From Anaeromyxobacter sp. (lineage in GTDB: Bacteria > Myxococcota > Myxococcia > Myxococcales > Anaeromyxobacteraceae): DNA of 54,053 nucleotides. The DNA is taken from assembly GCA_025360965.1 (NCBI GenBank), contig JANYBC010000248.1, positions 1 to 54,053 of the forward strand, given 5' to 3'. This document shows positions 27,691-36,605 of this stretch, in pieces. Position 1 is the first letter of the stretch. Each line of letters opens with the position of its first letter. The notes under the pieces are model-generated. The model searched no databases. It had not been told where the DNA came from and was given only the letters and a program-made list of their open reading frames with translations. The position numbers and the translations under genes were made by a program.

Positions 27691-29916
27691 ATGACGGAAA
27701 TGACCTCCAGCGCCGCTCCGCCGGCTCCCGGCAGCGGACGCGCCGCCTTCGCCGCTCCGGAGACCCGCTTCCTCGACCTCCCGGGGACCTTCCAGCTCGA
27801 AGCCGGTGGCTTCCTCCCCGGAGTCCGCGTCGCCTACCGGAGCTGGGGCGCGCTCGACGCCGACGGGTCGAACGCCGTGGTCATCTGCCACGCCCTGACC
27901 GGATCGGCCGACGCCGACCGCTGGTGGACGCGGATGTTCGGGCCGGGGCGGGCGCTCGATCCCTCCCGCGACTTCGTCGTCTGCTCCAACATCCTCGGCA
28001 GCTGCTACGGCACCACCGGGCCGGCCGAGGTCGATCCGGCCACCGGCCGCCCGTGGCTGGGCCGCTTTCCGGAGGTCACGGTCCGCGACATGGTCCGGGT
28101 CCAGCAGCGGCTGGCCGGTGCGCTCGGGATAAAGCGCATCAAGCTGGTCATCGGCGGCTCGCTCGGCGGGATGCAGGTGCTGGAGTGGGGGCTGCTCTAC
28201 CCGGAGCTGGTCGAGGGCCTGGTCTTCATCGCCTCGACGGCGCGCCACTCGGCCTGGGCCATCGGGCTGGGGGAGGCGCAGCGCCAGGCCATCTTCGCCG
28301 ATCCACGCTGGCGCGGTGGAGACTACGATCCGGCCGACCCTCCGGTCGCCGGCCTCTCGGCGGCGCGCATGATGGCGATGCTCTCCTACCGGAGCTTCCC
28401 GTCCTTCGAGGAGCGCTTCGGGCGCCGCTCGGAGTCGGCCGACCAGTTCGCCATCGAGAGCTACCTGCACCACCAGGGGCGGGCGCTGGTAGACCGCTTC
28501 GATCCGGCCAGCTACGTGACCCTGACCCGCGCCATGGACACCCACGACGTCAGCCGCGGCCGCGGCGACTTCGACGAGGTGCTGAGGGGGCTGCGCCCGC
28601 GCACGCTGGTGGTGGCCATCGACTCGGACATCCTCTACTGGCCGGCCGAGCAGCGCGAGGTGGCCCGGCTGGTGCCGGGGGCGCGGCTGGCGGTGATGGA
28701 CTCGATCCACGGGCACGATGCCTTCCTCATCGACGTCGATCGGCTCTCCGACCTGGTCTCGGAGTTCCGCGGCAGGGCCGCGCAGGCGGCCGGCGGTGAG
28801 GCCGTGGAGCGGGCCTACGCCGGCAAGGGGCTGTCACTGCTGGTGCTCGGCACGGGGAAGGTGGGGAGCGCGCTGCTCGACCAGCTGGCCGCGCAGCGGA
28901 GCGCGCTCGAGGCCGACCACGACCTGGTGCTGCGTGTGGCCGGAGTGGCCGACACCCGCGCCACCCTCTTCGAGGAGGCCGGCGTCGAGCTCGCCAGCTG
29001 GCGCGACCGGCTGGCGGCGACGCCGGAGAGCGGACCGTTCGACGCGGCGCGGGCGCCGGCGCTGCTCGATCGCCTCGCCCGGCTCCCGCACCCGGTGCTG
29101 GTCGACCTGACCGCCGCCGACGGGATGGAGTTGGTCTACCAGCAGGCCTTCCGGCGCGGCATCGACGTGATCGGCGCCAACAAGCGGCCGCTGGCGGCCG
29201 ACGGCAAGGTGGCCCGCGAGCTGCGCGACCAGCGGCGGCTGCACCACCGCACCTTCGCCCATGACTGTGCGGTCGGGGCCAGCCTTCCGGTGCTCGACAC
29301 CCTGCGCAAGCTGGTCCAGGCCGGTGACAGGGTCGTGCGCATCGAGGGGATGCTCTCCGGCACCATCGGCTACCTCGCCAGCGAGGTGCAGAAGGGGGTG
29401 CCGCTCTCGATGGCGCTGCGCTGGGCGGTCGGGCTCGGCCACACCGAAGCCGACGCCCGCGACGACCTCTCCGGGCTCGACTCGGCGCGCAAGGGGCTGA
29501 TCCTGGCGCGCGAGGCGGGGCTCGACGCCGAGCTCTCCGACGCGGTGGTGGTGCCGTTCGTCCCGGCCCGGCTGCTCGAGCCGGTCGAGCTGATCGCCTC
29601 GCTGCGACGCCACGACGCCGTGCTGGCGGCCGAGGTGGACAGGCTGCGCGGGGAGGGGAAGGTGCTGCGCTACCTCGTCAGCATCGCGCCGGCGCCGGGC
29701 GGCCGGGCCGCGATCCGGGTCGGCCCGGCGGCGGTCGACGCCACCCATCCGGCGGCGCGGCTGGTCGGCGTCGAGGCCTTCGTGGCCTTCACGACGGCGC
29801 GCCACGCCGATCGCCCGCTGCTGGTGCAGGGGGCTGGCGTTGGCGGCGCCCTGACTGCCGGCGGCATGCTGGCCGAGCTGATCCGGCTGCGCGGCACCGG
29901 CGGCGCCGGCTGGTAG
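27691..29916 (+). CDS. homoserine O-acetyltransferase-homoserine dehydrogenase fusion
   Basis: A 741-residue two-domain enzyme. Residues about 25-365 are MetX: an alpha/beta hydrolase with CHALTGSADADRWW, nucleophile elbow GGSLGG (Ser157), acid Asp313 and GHDAFL with His342. Residues about 380-741 are homoserine dehydrogenase: NAD(P) motif VLGTGKVGSALL (387-392), GANKRPLA, and GMLSGTIGYLASEVQKG with LGHTEADARDDLSGLD. The dehydrogenase makes homoserine and the transferase acetylates it for methionine synthesis, so the fusion joins consecutive steps. No ACT domain is seen, so allosteric control by threonine is not obvious. Both active sites look complete. Confidence 0.93.
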   Translation: MTEMTSSAAPPAPGSGRAAFAAPETRFLDLPGTFQLEAGGFLPGVRVAYRSWGALDADGSNAVVICHALTGSADADRWWTRMFGPGRALDPSRDFVVCSNILGSCYGTTGPAEVDPATGRPWLGRFPEVTVRDMVRVQQRLAGALGIKRIKLVIGGSLGGMQVLEWGLLYPELVEGLVFIASTARHSAWAIGLGEAQRQAIFADPRWRGGDYDPADPPVAGLSAARMMAMLSYRSFPSFEERFGRRSESADQFAIESYLHHQGRALVDRFDPASYVTLTRAMDTHDVSRGRGDFDEVLRGLRPRTLVVAIDSDILYWPAEQREVARLVPGARLAVMDSIHGHDAFLIDVDRLSDLVSEFRGRAAQAAGGEAVERAYAGKGLSLLVLGTGKVGSALLDQLAAQRSALEADHDLVLRVAGVADTRATLFEEAGVELASWRDRLAATPESGPFDAARAPALLDRLARLPHPVLVDLTAADGMELVYQQAFRRGIDVIGANKRPLAADGKVARELRDQRRLHHRTFAHDCAVGASLPVLDTLRKLVQAGDRVVRIEGMLSGTIGYLASEVQKGVPLSMALRWAVGLGHTEADARDDLSGLDSARKGLILAREAGLDAELSDAVVVPFVPARLLEPVELIASLRRHDAVLAAEVDRLRGEGKVLRYLVSIAPAPGGRAAIRVGPAAVDATHPAARLVGVEAFVAFTTARHADRPLLVQGAGVGGALTAGGMLAELIRLRGTGGAGW

Positions 29917-29951
29917 CCCTGCCGGGGAGCCCGGCCAGGAGCTCCGTCGCC

Positions 29952-29980
29952 TTGCCTCGGGCCCGGTCTCGCCATAGATC
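29952..29980 (+). promoter_or_regulatory. candidate promoter placing the transcript start at the ATG
   Basis: TTGCCT (29952-29957), a 17-base spacer and TAGATC (29975-29980) put the start of transcription at about 29987, which is the ATG of the methionine aminopeptidase. No ribosome site is visible, so a leaderless mRNA is possible. Confidence 0.3.
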
Positions 29981-29986
29981 CCTCAC

Positions 29987-30964
29987 ATGACCGAGGTCGC
30001 CAAGGAGCCCAGGCCGGGCCGCAACGATCTCTGCTGGTGCGGCAGCGGGCAGAAGTACAAGAAGTGCCACCTCGAGTCCGACGGGGCCGGTCGCACCGTG
30101 CCCCGGCCGCGTCCCCGCCGCCCGGCCCTCGTGCCCGGCCGGGTGACGCCGGCCCGCGCCGTCCCTGCAGGGATCCCGCGCCCCGACTACGCCCTCACCG
30201 GACAGCCGGGCGGTACCGGACGCGACGTCAAGACGGCGGGAGAGCTGGAGCGGCTGCGGCGGGCCTGCCAGGCGGCGGCCCGGGTGCTGCGCATCGGGGG
30301 GGAAGCGGTCCGGGTCGGCATCACCACCGACGCGCTCGACGCCATCTGCCACGACGAGATGATCCGGCTCGGCGGCTACCCATCGCCGCTCAACTACCGC
30401 GGCTTCCCCAAGTCGATCTGCACCTCGCCCAACGAGGTGATCTGCCACGGCATCCCCGACAGCCGGCCGCTCGCCGACGGCGACATCGTCAACCTCGACA
30501 TCACCATCTGGCTCGATGGGATGCACGGGGACTGCTCGGCCACCTTCCTGGTCGGCGAGGTGGACGAGGCCGGCAGGCGGCTGGTGCGCGTGGCGCGCGA
30601 GTGCCTGGAGCGCGGCATTTCGGTGGTGAGGCCGGGGCGCCCGGTCGGCGACATCGGCCGGGCCATCGAGCCGCACGCCGCCGCCTCGGGCTTCGGCGTG
30701 GTCCGCTCCTACTGCGGTCACGGTATCGGCGAGACCTTCCACACCTCGCTGCAGATCCCCCACCACGTCGACCCGCGGGCCAGGCGGGTCATGGAGCCGG
30801 GGCTCACCTTCACGATCGAGCCGATGATCACCGAGGGGCGCTGGGACGATGCCCTCTGGGATGACGGCTGGACCGCCGTCACCGCCGACGGGCGGCGCTC
30901 GGCCCAGTTCGAGCACACCGTGCTGGTGACCGCCGACGGCGCCGAGATCCTCACCACCGAGTAG
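29987..30964 (+). CDS. map: type I methionine aminopeptidase with N-terminal SEC-C zinc motif
   Basis: A 325-residue enzyme that removes the initiator methionine. An N-terminal SEC-C motif (RNDLCWCGSGQKYKKCH, residues 12-28) probably docks on ribosomes or SecB-like partners. A Pro/Arg-rich linker follows, then the pita-bread catalytic domain from about 80. All five metal ligands are visible: Asp171, Asp182, His245, Glu278 and Glu309. Also typical are ICTSPNEVICHGIPD and GHGIGETFH. It runs in line with the aminopeptidase gene 15 bases downstream, forming a protein-turnover pair. Confidence 0.95.
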   Translation: MTEVAKEPRPGRNDLCWCGSGQKYKKCHLESDGAGRTVPRPRPRRPALVPGRVTPARAVPAGIPRPDYALTGQPGGTGRDVKTAGELERLRRACQAAARVLRIGGEAVRVGITTDALDAICHDEMIRLGGYPSPLNYRGFPKSICTSPNEVICHGIPDSRPLADGDIVNLDITIWLDGMHGDCSATFLVGEVDEAGRRLVRVARECLERGISVVRPGRPVGDIGRAIEPHAAASGFGVVRSYCGHGIGETFHTSLQIPHHVDPRARRVMEPGLTFTIEPMITEGRWDDALWDDGWTAVTADGRRSAQFEHTVLVTADGAEILTTE

Positions 30965-30979
30965 CGCGAGGCACTAACC

Positions 30980-33541
30980 ATGCACCCGACCGCTGACGCC
31001 GCCTTCCGGCTCCCGCTCGACGTCCGTCCGCTCGGCTACGACGCCGCGCTCTCGGTCGACCTCATTGGACGCCGCTTCACCGGCGAGCTGGCGCTCTCGC
31101 TGCGGCTCGGCCGGCCGGTGGACGAGCTGGTGGTCCACGCCGCCGGGCTGCAGGTGACGCGGGCGGTGGCCGTGGCGGGCGGCGTCGAGCAGGCCGCCAC
31201 GGTGACGCCGGTGGCGGTGAGCGAGACGCTGCGGCTCGGGTTCGCGAGGCCGCTGCCGGCCGGGCCGGTGACGCTGCGGCTCGCGTGGACGGGGCAGTTC
31301 TGCGAGGGCCTGCGGGGGCTCTACCTGGCCGGTCCCGGGCTGGCGGCGACGCAGTTCGAGGCGGCCGACGCCCGGCGCGTCTTCCCCTGCCTCGACGAGC
31401 CGGGCTTCAAGGCGCCCTGGAAGCTGGTCATCGAGGCTCCGGCCGCAGCGGTCGTGCTCTCCAACGGTGGCGTCGAGGGAATCGAGACGGCCGGCGACCG
31501 GCGCCGCCACCGCTTCGCCGAGACGCCGCCGCTCCCCACCTACCTCGTCGCCCTGGTGGTTGGCCCGCTGGCCTCGGGGCCGGCCGACGAGGTGCGCGGC
31601 GTCACCGCCCGCACCTGGGCCAGCCCGGAGAAGGCGGCCCTGCTCGGCTTCGGCCAGGAGGTGGCGCGCGCCGCGCTGCCGCGGCTGGAGGATTACTTCG
31701 GCCTGCCCTACGCCTTCGGCAAGCTCGACCAGGTCGGCCTGCCGGAGTTCGAGGCCGGCGCCATGGAGAACGCCGGGCTCATCACCTACCGCGAGGTGGC
31801 GCTGCTGCTCGACCCGGCCACCGCCTCGCTGGCCCAGCGCAAGCGGGTGGCCGAGGTGGTGACCCACGAGCTGGCCCACCAGTGGTTCGGCAACCTGGTC
31901 ACCATGACCTGGTGGGACGACCTCTGGCTCAACGAGGCCTTCGCCACCTGGATCGCCTACCTGGTGGTCGACGACTGGCGGCCGGAGTGGCGGGTCTGGC
32001 TCGAGTTCGATCAGGGGAAGGCGTCGGCGCTCGGGCTCGACGCGCTCCGCTCCACGCACCCGGTCCACGCGCCGGTGCGGACCGTGGCCGAGGCGACCGA
32101 GGCCTTCGACCTCATCACCTACGAGAAGGGCGGGGCGGTGCTGCGCATGCTGGAGGGGTACCTCGGGCGTGAGACCTTCCGCGACGGCATCCGGCGCTAC
32201 ATGAGGCGGCACGCCCGCGGAAACGCGGTGGCCGCCGACCTCTGGAGGGCGCTGGGCGAGGCCTCGGGCGAGCCGGTGCTCGAGCTTGCCGAGGCCTGGA
32301 TCGACGCGCCCGGCTTTCCGCTGGTCTCTGCGACGCTCGCCGGGGCCGCGCTGCGGCTCACCCAGCGCCGCTTCTTCTCACGCCCCGGTGACGAGGAGCA
32401 GGGGGCCCGCTGGCCGGTGCCGGTGGTGCTGCGCTACGCGGTGGCCGGGCAGGCGCGCGAGCGGAGGCTGGTGCTGCGAGGGGCGACCGAGGTGGTCGAG
32501 CTGGAGGGCGCGCCCGATTGGCTGGTGGCGAACGCCGGCGGCACCGGCTTCTACCGGGTCGATCTCGACGAGCCGCTGCGGCGGCGGGCGGCCGGGAGCC
32601 TCGGCGCGCTGGCGCCGTCGGAGCGGGTCGGGCTGCTGGCCGACGAGTGGGCGCTGGTGCGGAGCGGCGAGCGCTCGATCGACCAGTGGCTGGACCTGGC
32701 GGCAGCCTTCCGGGGCGAGGGCGACCACGCCGTGCTCGATGAGCTGGTGGCGCGCCTCTCGACCATCGACCATCGGCTGGTGGCTGCGGTCGACCGGCCC
32801 CGGTTTGCGGCGCTGGTGCGCGAGCGGTACGGCGCCGCCTGGCGCGAGGTCGGCTGGGACGCGGCGGCCGGGGAGGGGGACGTGGAGCGGCTGCGGCGCG
32901 CGGCCCTGCTGCGGGCGGTGGGGCTGGTGGGGCGCGATCCTGCGGTGGCTGGCGAGGCGGCGGCGCGGCTGGAGCGGTTCGCCGCGGGCGAGCGGGACGC
33001 GCTCGATCCGAACCTGGTCGACGCTGCGGTCACGCTGGCGGCGCGGGGCGGCGACGCGGCCCGCTGGGAGGCCTTCGCGGGGCGCTTCGAGCGCGAGGTC
33101 GAGCCGGCCTGGCGGCGGCGCTGGCTGCTGGGGCTGGGGGCCTTCGAGGCGCCGGCGCTGGTGGAGCGGTCGCTCGACCTGCTCTTTGGCGACGGGGTGC
33201 CGCTGCAGGACTGGGCCTCCTTCGCAGCGGCGCTGTTCGCCAACCCGGCGGCGCGCGGGGCGACCTGGGCCCGGCTGCGGGCCGAGTGGCCGGCGGTGAC
33301 GGCGCGGCTGGCCAACGCGCCCATGCTCTGGCGGCGGGTCGTCGAGGCGAGCGGCCAGCTGACGACGCGGGCCGAGCTGGAGGAGGCGCGGGCCTTCTTC
33401 GGGTCGCAGCCGGTCGACCCGGTCAAGGCGGCGGTGGCCCAGACCCTGGAGCGGCTGGCCGAGGACGTGGAGCTGGCCGAGCGGGCCGGGCCGGTGCTGG
33501 GGAGGTGGGTGGGCGAGCCCGGTACCTGGCCAACGCGCTGA
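30980..33541 (+). CDS. M1 family zinc aminopeptidase (PepN/ERAP type)
   Basis: An 853-residue cytosolic aminopeptidase. The N-terminal beta domain is followed by the exopeptidase motif GAMEN (about 259-263) and the zinc site HELAHQWFGN (from His296) with the third ligand in LNEAFATW, about 18 residues on. A thermolysin-like domain and a long helical C-terminal domain (ERAP1_C type) complete it. There is no signal peptide. The start at 30980 has GAGG upstream. It probably clears peptides produced by the proteasome-like or Lon/Clp proteases, working next to methionine aminopeptidase. Confidence 0.95.
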   Translation: MHPTADAAFRLPLDVRPLGYDAALSVDLIGRRFTGELALSLRLGRPVDELVVHAAGLQVTRAVAVAGGVEQAATVTPVAVSETLRLGFARPLPAGPVTLRLAWTGQFCEGLRGLYLAGPGLAATQFEAADARRVFPCLDEPGFKAPWKLVIEAPAAAVVLSNGGVEGIETAGDRRRHRFAETPPLPTYLVALVVGPLASGPADEVRGVTARTWASPEKAALLGFGQEVARAALPRLEDYFGLPYAFGKLDQVGLPEFEAGAMENAGLITYREVALLLDPATASLAQRKRVAEVVTHELAHQWFGNLVTMTWWDDLWLNEAFATWIAYLVVDDWRPEWRVWLEFDQGKASALGLDALRSTHPVHAPVRTVAEATEAFDLITYEKGGAVLRMLEGYLGRETFRDGIRRYMRRHARGNAVAADLWRALGEASGEPVLELAEAWIDAPGFPLVSATLAGAALRLTQRRFFSRPGDEEQGARWPVPVVLRYAVAGQARERRLVLRGATEVVELEGAPDWLVANAGGTGFYRVDLDEPLRRRAAGSLGALAPSERVGLLADEWALVRSGERSIDQWLDLAAAFRGEGDHAVLDELVARLSTIDHRLVAAVDRPRFAALVRERYGAAWREVGWDAAAGEGDVERLRRAALLRAVGLVGRDPAVAGEAAARLERFAAGERDALDPNLVDAAVTLAARGGDAARWEAFAGRFEREVEPAWRRRWLLGLGAFEAPALVERSLDLLFGDGVPLQDWASFAAALFANPAARGATWARLRAEWPAVTARLANAPMLWRRVVEASGQLTTRAELEEARAFFGSQPVDPVKAAVAQTLERLAEDVELAERAGPVLGRWVGEPGTWPTR

Positions 33542-33550
33542 TGGAACGAC

Positions 33551-34264
33551 CTACCTCGGTGGGCCACGCTCCGGCGACGTGACCAGCTTCCCGGCGTCGA
33601 CCAGCCAGCGCTCCTGGAAGGCCCGGCGGGCCGCCCAGCCGACCTCCTTGAGCCACCAGCCGTTGGCCGAGCCGCCCACCACGGCGCCGATCACCGGGAT
33701 CACCGCCAGCGCCTTGCGACGGGTGAGGTTGATCCCGAGCTGCCTGGTCAGGGTACGCGCCAGCACCAGGGCGCCCTCCTGGCTCAGCCTGTTGGCCACG
33801 GCCCGGTCGCTCATGGCCTTCCAGGTCTGCTTCACCAGCACCACCTCGAGGGTGCGCAGGAAGCCGAGCGAGGCCACCTTCTCCTTCATCGAGTTGGCGC
33901 CCGAGATCGAGAGCACCCCGTAGATGAACTGGGCGTCCTCCGCGGCGGCGACGCCCATGGCCCAATCGTGGACCCGGTTGGCGAGTCGGTCGAGCCGTTC
34001 GAGGTCGAGGTGGCGGAGCTCCTCGATGGAGCTCACGCCGGCGTCGCGGAGCACGTCGTCGACGTCGGTGAGGTGGCGCGCCACCAGGTTGCTGAGGTCG
34101 AGCGCGCCCTGGATGGCGGCTCCGGGAAGCGCCTTCTGCGCCACCCAGGCCAGCGGCAGGGCGAAGAGCCCCATGGCGTGGGAGATCACACCGGGCACCT
34201 CGGCCTTCAGTGCCTCGATCTGTTCGAGCTGTCCGGCCTCGTACCGGGTCAGAGCGGTGGTCAC
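33551..34264 (-). CDS. EcsC family protein
   Basis: A 237-residue protein of the EcsC family: VRDLSNLVARHL-like segments, GVLSISGANSMKEKVASLGF and the glycine-rich membrane-associating stretch RRKALAVIPVIGAVVGGSANGWWLKEVGWAARRAF. The start is GTG 34264 with GGGAGG before it. It converges on the M1 peptidase gene with 9 bases between. The molecular function of the family is not established. Confidence 0.85.
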   Translation of the reverse strand: MTTALTRYEAGQLEQIEALKAEVPGVISHAMGLFALPLAWVAQKALPGAAIQGALDLSNLVARHLTDVDDVLRDAGVSSIEELRHLDLERLDRLANRVHDWAMGVAAAEDAQFIYGVLSISGANSMKEKVASLGFLRTLEVVLVKQTWKAMSDRAVANRLSQEGALVLARTLTRQLGINLTRRKALAVIPVIGAVVGGSANGWWLKEVGWAARRAFQERWLVDAGKLVTSPERGPPR

Positions 34265-34289
34265 GGACCTCCCCCGGCCGGGCCCGGCC

Positions 34290-35315
34290 TCACCACTCCA
34301 GCACCACCTTCCCCGACTGGCCGCTCCGCATGGCGTCGAAGCCTTGCTGGAACTGGTCGATGGGGAAGCGGTGGGTCACCACGGCGGAGAGGTCGAGGCC
34401 GCTCTGCAGCATGGCCACCATCTTGTACCAGGTCTCGAACATCTCCCGCCCGTAGATGCCCTTCAGGAAGAGCCCCTTGAAGACCACCTGGCTCCAGTCG
34501 ATCGCCTCCTGCCCCGGCATGATCCCGAGCAGCGCCACCTTGCCGCCGTGGTTCATCACCTCGAGCAACTGGCGGAAGGCTGTGCCGTTGCCGCTCATCT
34601 CCAGGCCGACGTCGAACCCCTCCTTCATGCCGAGCTGGGCCATCACGTCGCGCAGCTCCTCCTTCACGACGTTGACCACCCGCGTGGCCCCGACCTTCGC
34701 CGCCAGGGCCAGCCGGTAGTCGTTGACGTCGGTCACCACCACGTGGCGCGCCCCGACGTGCCGCGCGATGGCCGCCGCCATCACGCCGATGGGGCCGGCC
34801 CCGGTGATGAGCACGTCCTCGCCGACCAGGTCGAAGGAGAGGGCGGTGTGGGCGGCGTTGCCGTAGGGATCGAAGATGGCGGCCAGGTCGTCAGGGACGT
34901 CGTCGGGGATCCGGTAGACGTTGACCGCCGGCAGGCTGAGCAGCTCGGCGAAGGAGCCGGGCCGGTTCACGCCCACGCCGATGGTGTGACGGCAGAGGTG
35001 ACGCCGCCCGGCGCGGCAGTTGCGGCAGAAGCCGCAGGTGAGGTGCCCCTCGCCGCTGACCCGGTCGCCCGGCGTGAAGGCCTCCACCTCGGCGCCGACC
35101 CGCTCCACCACGCCGACGTATTCGTGGCCGACGATCATCGGCACCGGGATGGTCTTCTGGCTCCACTCGTCCCAGTTGTAGATGTGGACGTCGGTGCCGC
35201 AGATGGCGCTCTTGCGGACGCGGATGAGCACGTCGTGCACGCCCACCGCCGGCTCCGAGGCGTCGCGCACCATCCAGATCCCCTCGGTCCTCTGCGACTT
35301 GACGAGCGCCTTCAT
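34290..35315 (-). CDS. tdh: L-threonine 3-dehydrogenase
   Basis: A 341-residue zinc-dependent medium-chain dehydrogenase that oxidises threonine to 2-amino-3-oxobutyrate with NAD. Catalytic zinc ligand Cys39 lies in [16 protein letters not shown], the structural zinc cysteines in [15 protein letters not shown], and the NAD motif in [15 protein letters not shown]. Length equals the E. coli enzyme. Its ribosome site AGGAG overlaps the stop codon of the kbl gene 10 bases upstream, so both enzymes of threonine breakdown are made together. Confidence 0.97.
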   Translation of the reverse strand: MKALVKSQRTEGIWMVRDASEPAVGVHDVLIRVRKSAICGTDVHIYNWDEWSQKTIPVPMIVGHEYVGVVERVGAEVEAFTPGDRVSGEGHLTCGFCRNCRAGRRHLCRHTIGVGVNRPGSFAELLSLPAVNVYRIPDDVPDDLAAIFDPYGNAAHTALSFDLVGEDVLITGAGPIGVMAAAIARHVGARHVVVTDVNDYRLALAAKVGATRVVNVVKEELRDVMAQLGMKEGFDVGLEMSGNGTAFRQLLEVMNHGGKVALLGIMPGQEAIDWSQVVFKGLFLKGIYGREMFETWYKMVAMLQSGLDLSAVVTHRFPIDQFQQGFDAMRSGQSGKVVLEW

Positions 35316-35325
35316 GCGGACTCCT

Positions 35326-36519
35326 CTAGCGGATGACGCCGAGCGCCCGCCCGACCCTGGCGAACGCGGCGAGCGCGAGGTCGAGATCCTCGCGGGTGTG
35401 GGCGGCGCTCATCTGGGTGCGGATGCGGGCCTGCCCCCTGGGCACCACCGGGAAGAAGAAGCCGACCGCGTAGACGCCCTCGTCGAGCAGGCGCCGGGCA
35501 AACTCCTGCGCCAGCGGCGCCTCGTGGAGCATGACCGGGATGATGGGGTGCTCGCCCGGCAGCAGCGTGAATCCGAGCGCCGTCATCCCGGCGCGGAAGT
35601 GGGCGGCGTTGTCGCGGAGCCGACGGCGCAGGTCGCCGCCCTGCTCGACCAGGTCGAGGACGTGCAGGCTCACCCCGGCGATGACCGGCGGCAAGGTGTT
35701 GGAGAAGAGGTACGGGCGGGCCTTCTGGCGCAGCCACTCGACCACCGGCTTCGAGCCGGCCAGGTAGCCGCCGGCGGCGCCCCCCAGCGCCTTGCCGAGC
35801 GTCCCGGTGACGAGATCGACCCGCCCCATGACCCCGTGGTGCTCGTGCGAGCCGCGCCCATGCTCCCCCATGAAGCCGACCGCGTGGCTGTCGTCGACCA
35901 TCACCAGCGCCCCGTGCCGCTCGGCCAGCTCGCAGAGTGCCGGCAGCCTGGCCAGGTACCCGTCCATGCTGAAGACGCCGTCGGTCACCACCAGCTTGAA
36001 GCGGGCCCCGGCGGCGTCGGCGGCGGCCAGCTGCGCGGCCAGATCGGCCAGGTCGCCGTTGGCGTAGCGGAACCGCTTCGCCTTGCAGAGCCGGATGCCG
36101 TCGATGATCGAGGCGTGGTTGAGAGCGTCGCTGATGACGGCGTCCTCCTCGCCCAGCAGGGCCTCGAAGACCCCGCCGTTGGCGTCGAAGCAGGAGGAGA
36201 AGAGGATGGCGTCCTCAAAGCCGAGGAAGGCGGCCAGCCGCCCCTCCAGCGCCTTGTGCACCTCCTGGGTGCCGCAGATGAAGCGGACCGAGGAGAGGCC
36301 GAAGCCGAGCCGCTCCAGCGCCGCCTTCCCGGCCTCGACCAGCCCCGGCGTGCCGGAGAGCCCGAGGTAGTTGTTGGCGCAGAGGTTGATGACGCGCCGC
36401 CCGCCGGTCTCGACCCAGGCCCCCTGGCGGCCCTGCATGACCCGCTCGCGCTTGAGCAGGCCGTCGGCCTCGAGGGTGGCCAGCTGGGCGGTGAGGTGGG
36501 CGTCGAAGCGTTGGTTCAC
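35326..36519 (-). CDS. kbl: 2-amino-3-ketobutyrate CoA ligase (glycine C-acetyltransferase)
   Basis: A 397-residue PLP enzyme that splits 2-amino-3-oxobutyrate with CoA into glycine and acetyl-CoA. Seen are [48 protein letters not shown] and the PLP lysine in [16 protein letters not shown]. Start GTG 36519 is chosen because GGAGG lies five bases upstream and the length then matches the family; an in-frame ATG at 36594 would add an Arg-rich tail. It is the first gene of the kbl-tdh operon. Confidence 0.96.
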   Translation of the reverse strand: MNQRFDAHLTAQLATLEADGLLKRERVMQGRQGAWVETGGRRVINLCANNYLGLSGTPGLVEAGKAALERLGFGLSSVRFICGTQEVHKALEGRLAAFLGFEDAILFSSCFDANGGVFEALLGEEDAVISDALNHASIIDGIRLCKAKRFRYANGDLADLAAQLAAADAAGARFKLVVTDGVFSMDGYLARLPALCELAERHGALVMVDDSHAVGFMGEHGRGSHEHHGVMGRVDLVTGTLGKALGGAAGGYLAGSKPVVEWLRQKARPYLFSNTLPPVIAGVSLHVLDLVEQGGDLRRRLRDNAAHFRAGMTALGFTLLPGEHPIIPVMLHEAPLAQEFARRLLDEGVYAVGFFFPVVPRGQARIRTQMSAAHTREDLDLALAAFARVGRALGVIR

Positions 36520-36559
36520 GAGATCCTCCGGTGCAGGCGCCCTCCTTCTACCTCGGCGC

Positions 36560-36588
36560 TCTTCATTTTTCCGTCGCTCTCCTGTAAT
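36560..36588 (+). promoter_or_regulatory. candidate promoter for speA
   Basis: TCTTCA (36560-36565), 17 bases, then TGTAAT (36583-36588). The transcript would begin at about 36595, at the GGGAG ribosome site that serves ATG 36606. Confidence 0.4.
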
Positions 36589-36605
36589 CACCACGGGAGA
36601 TGATC

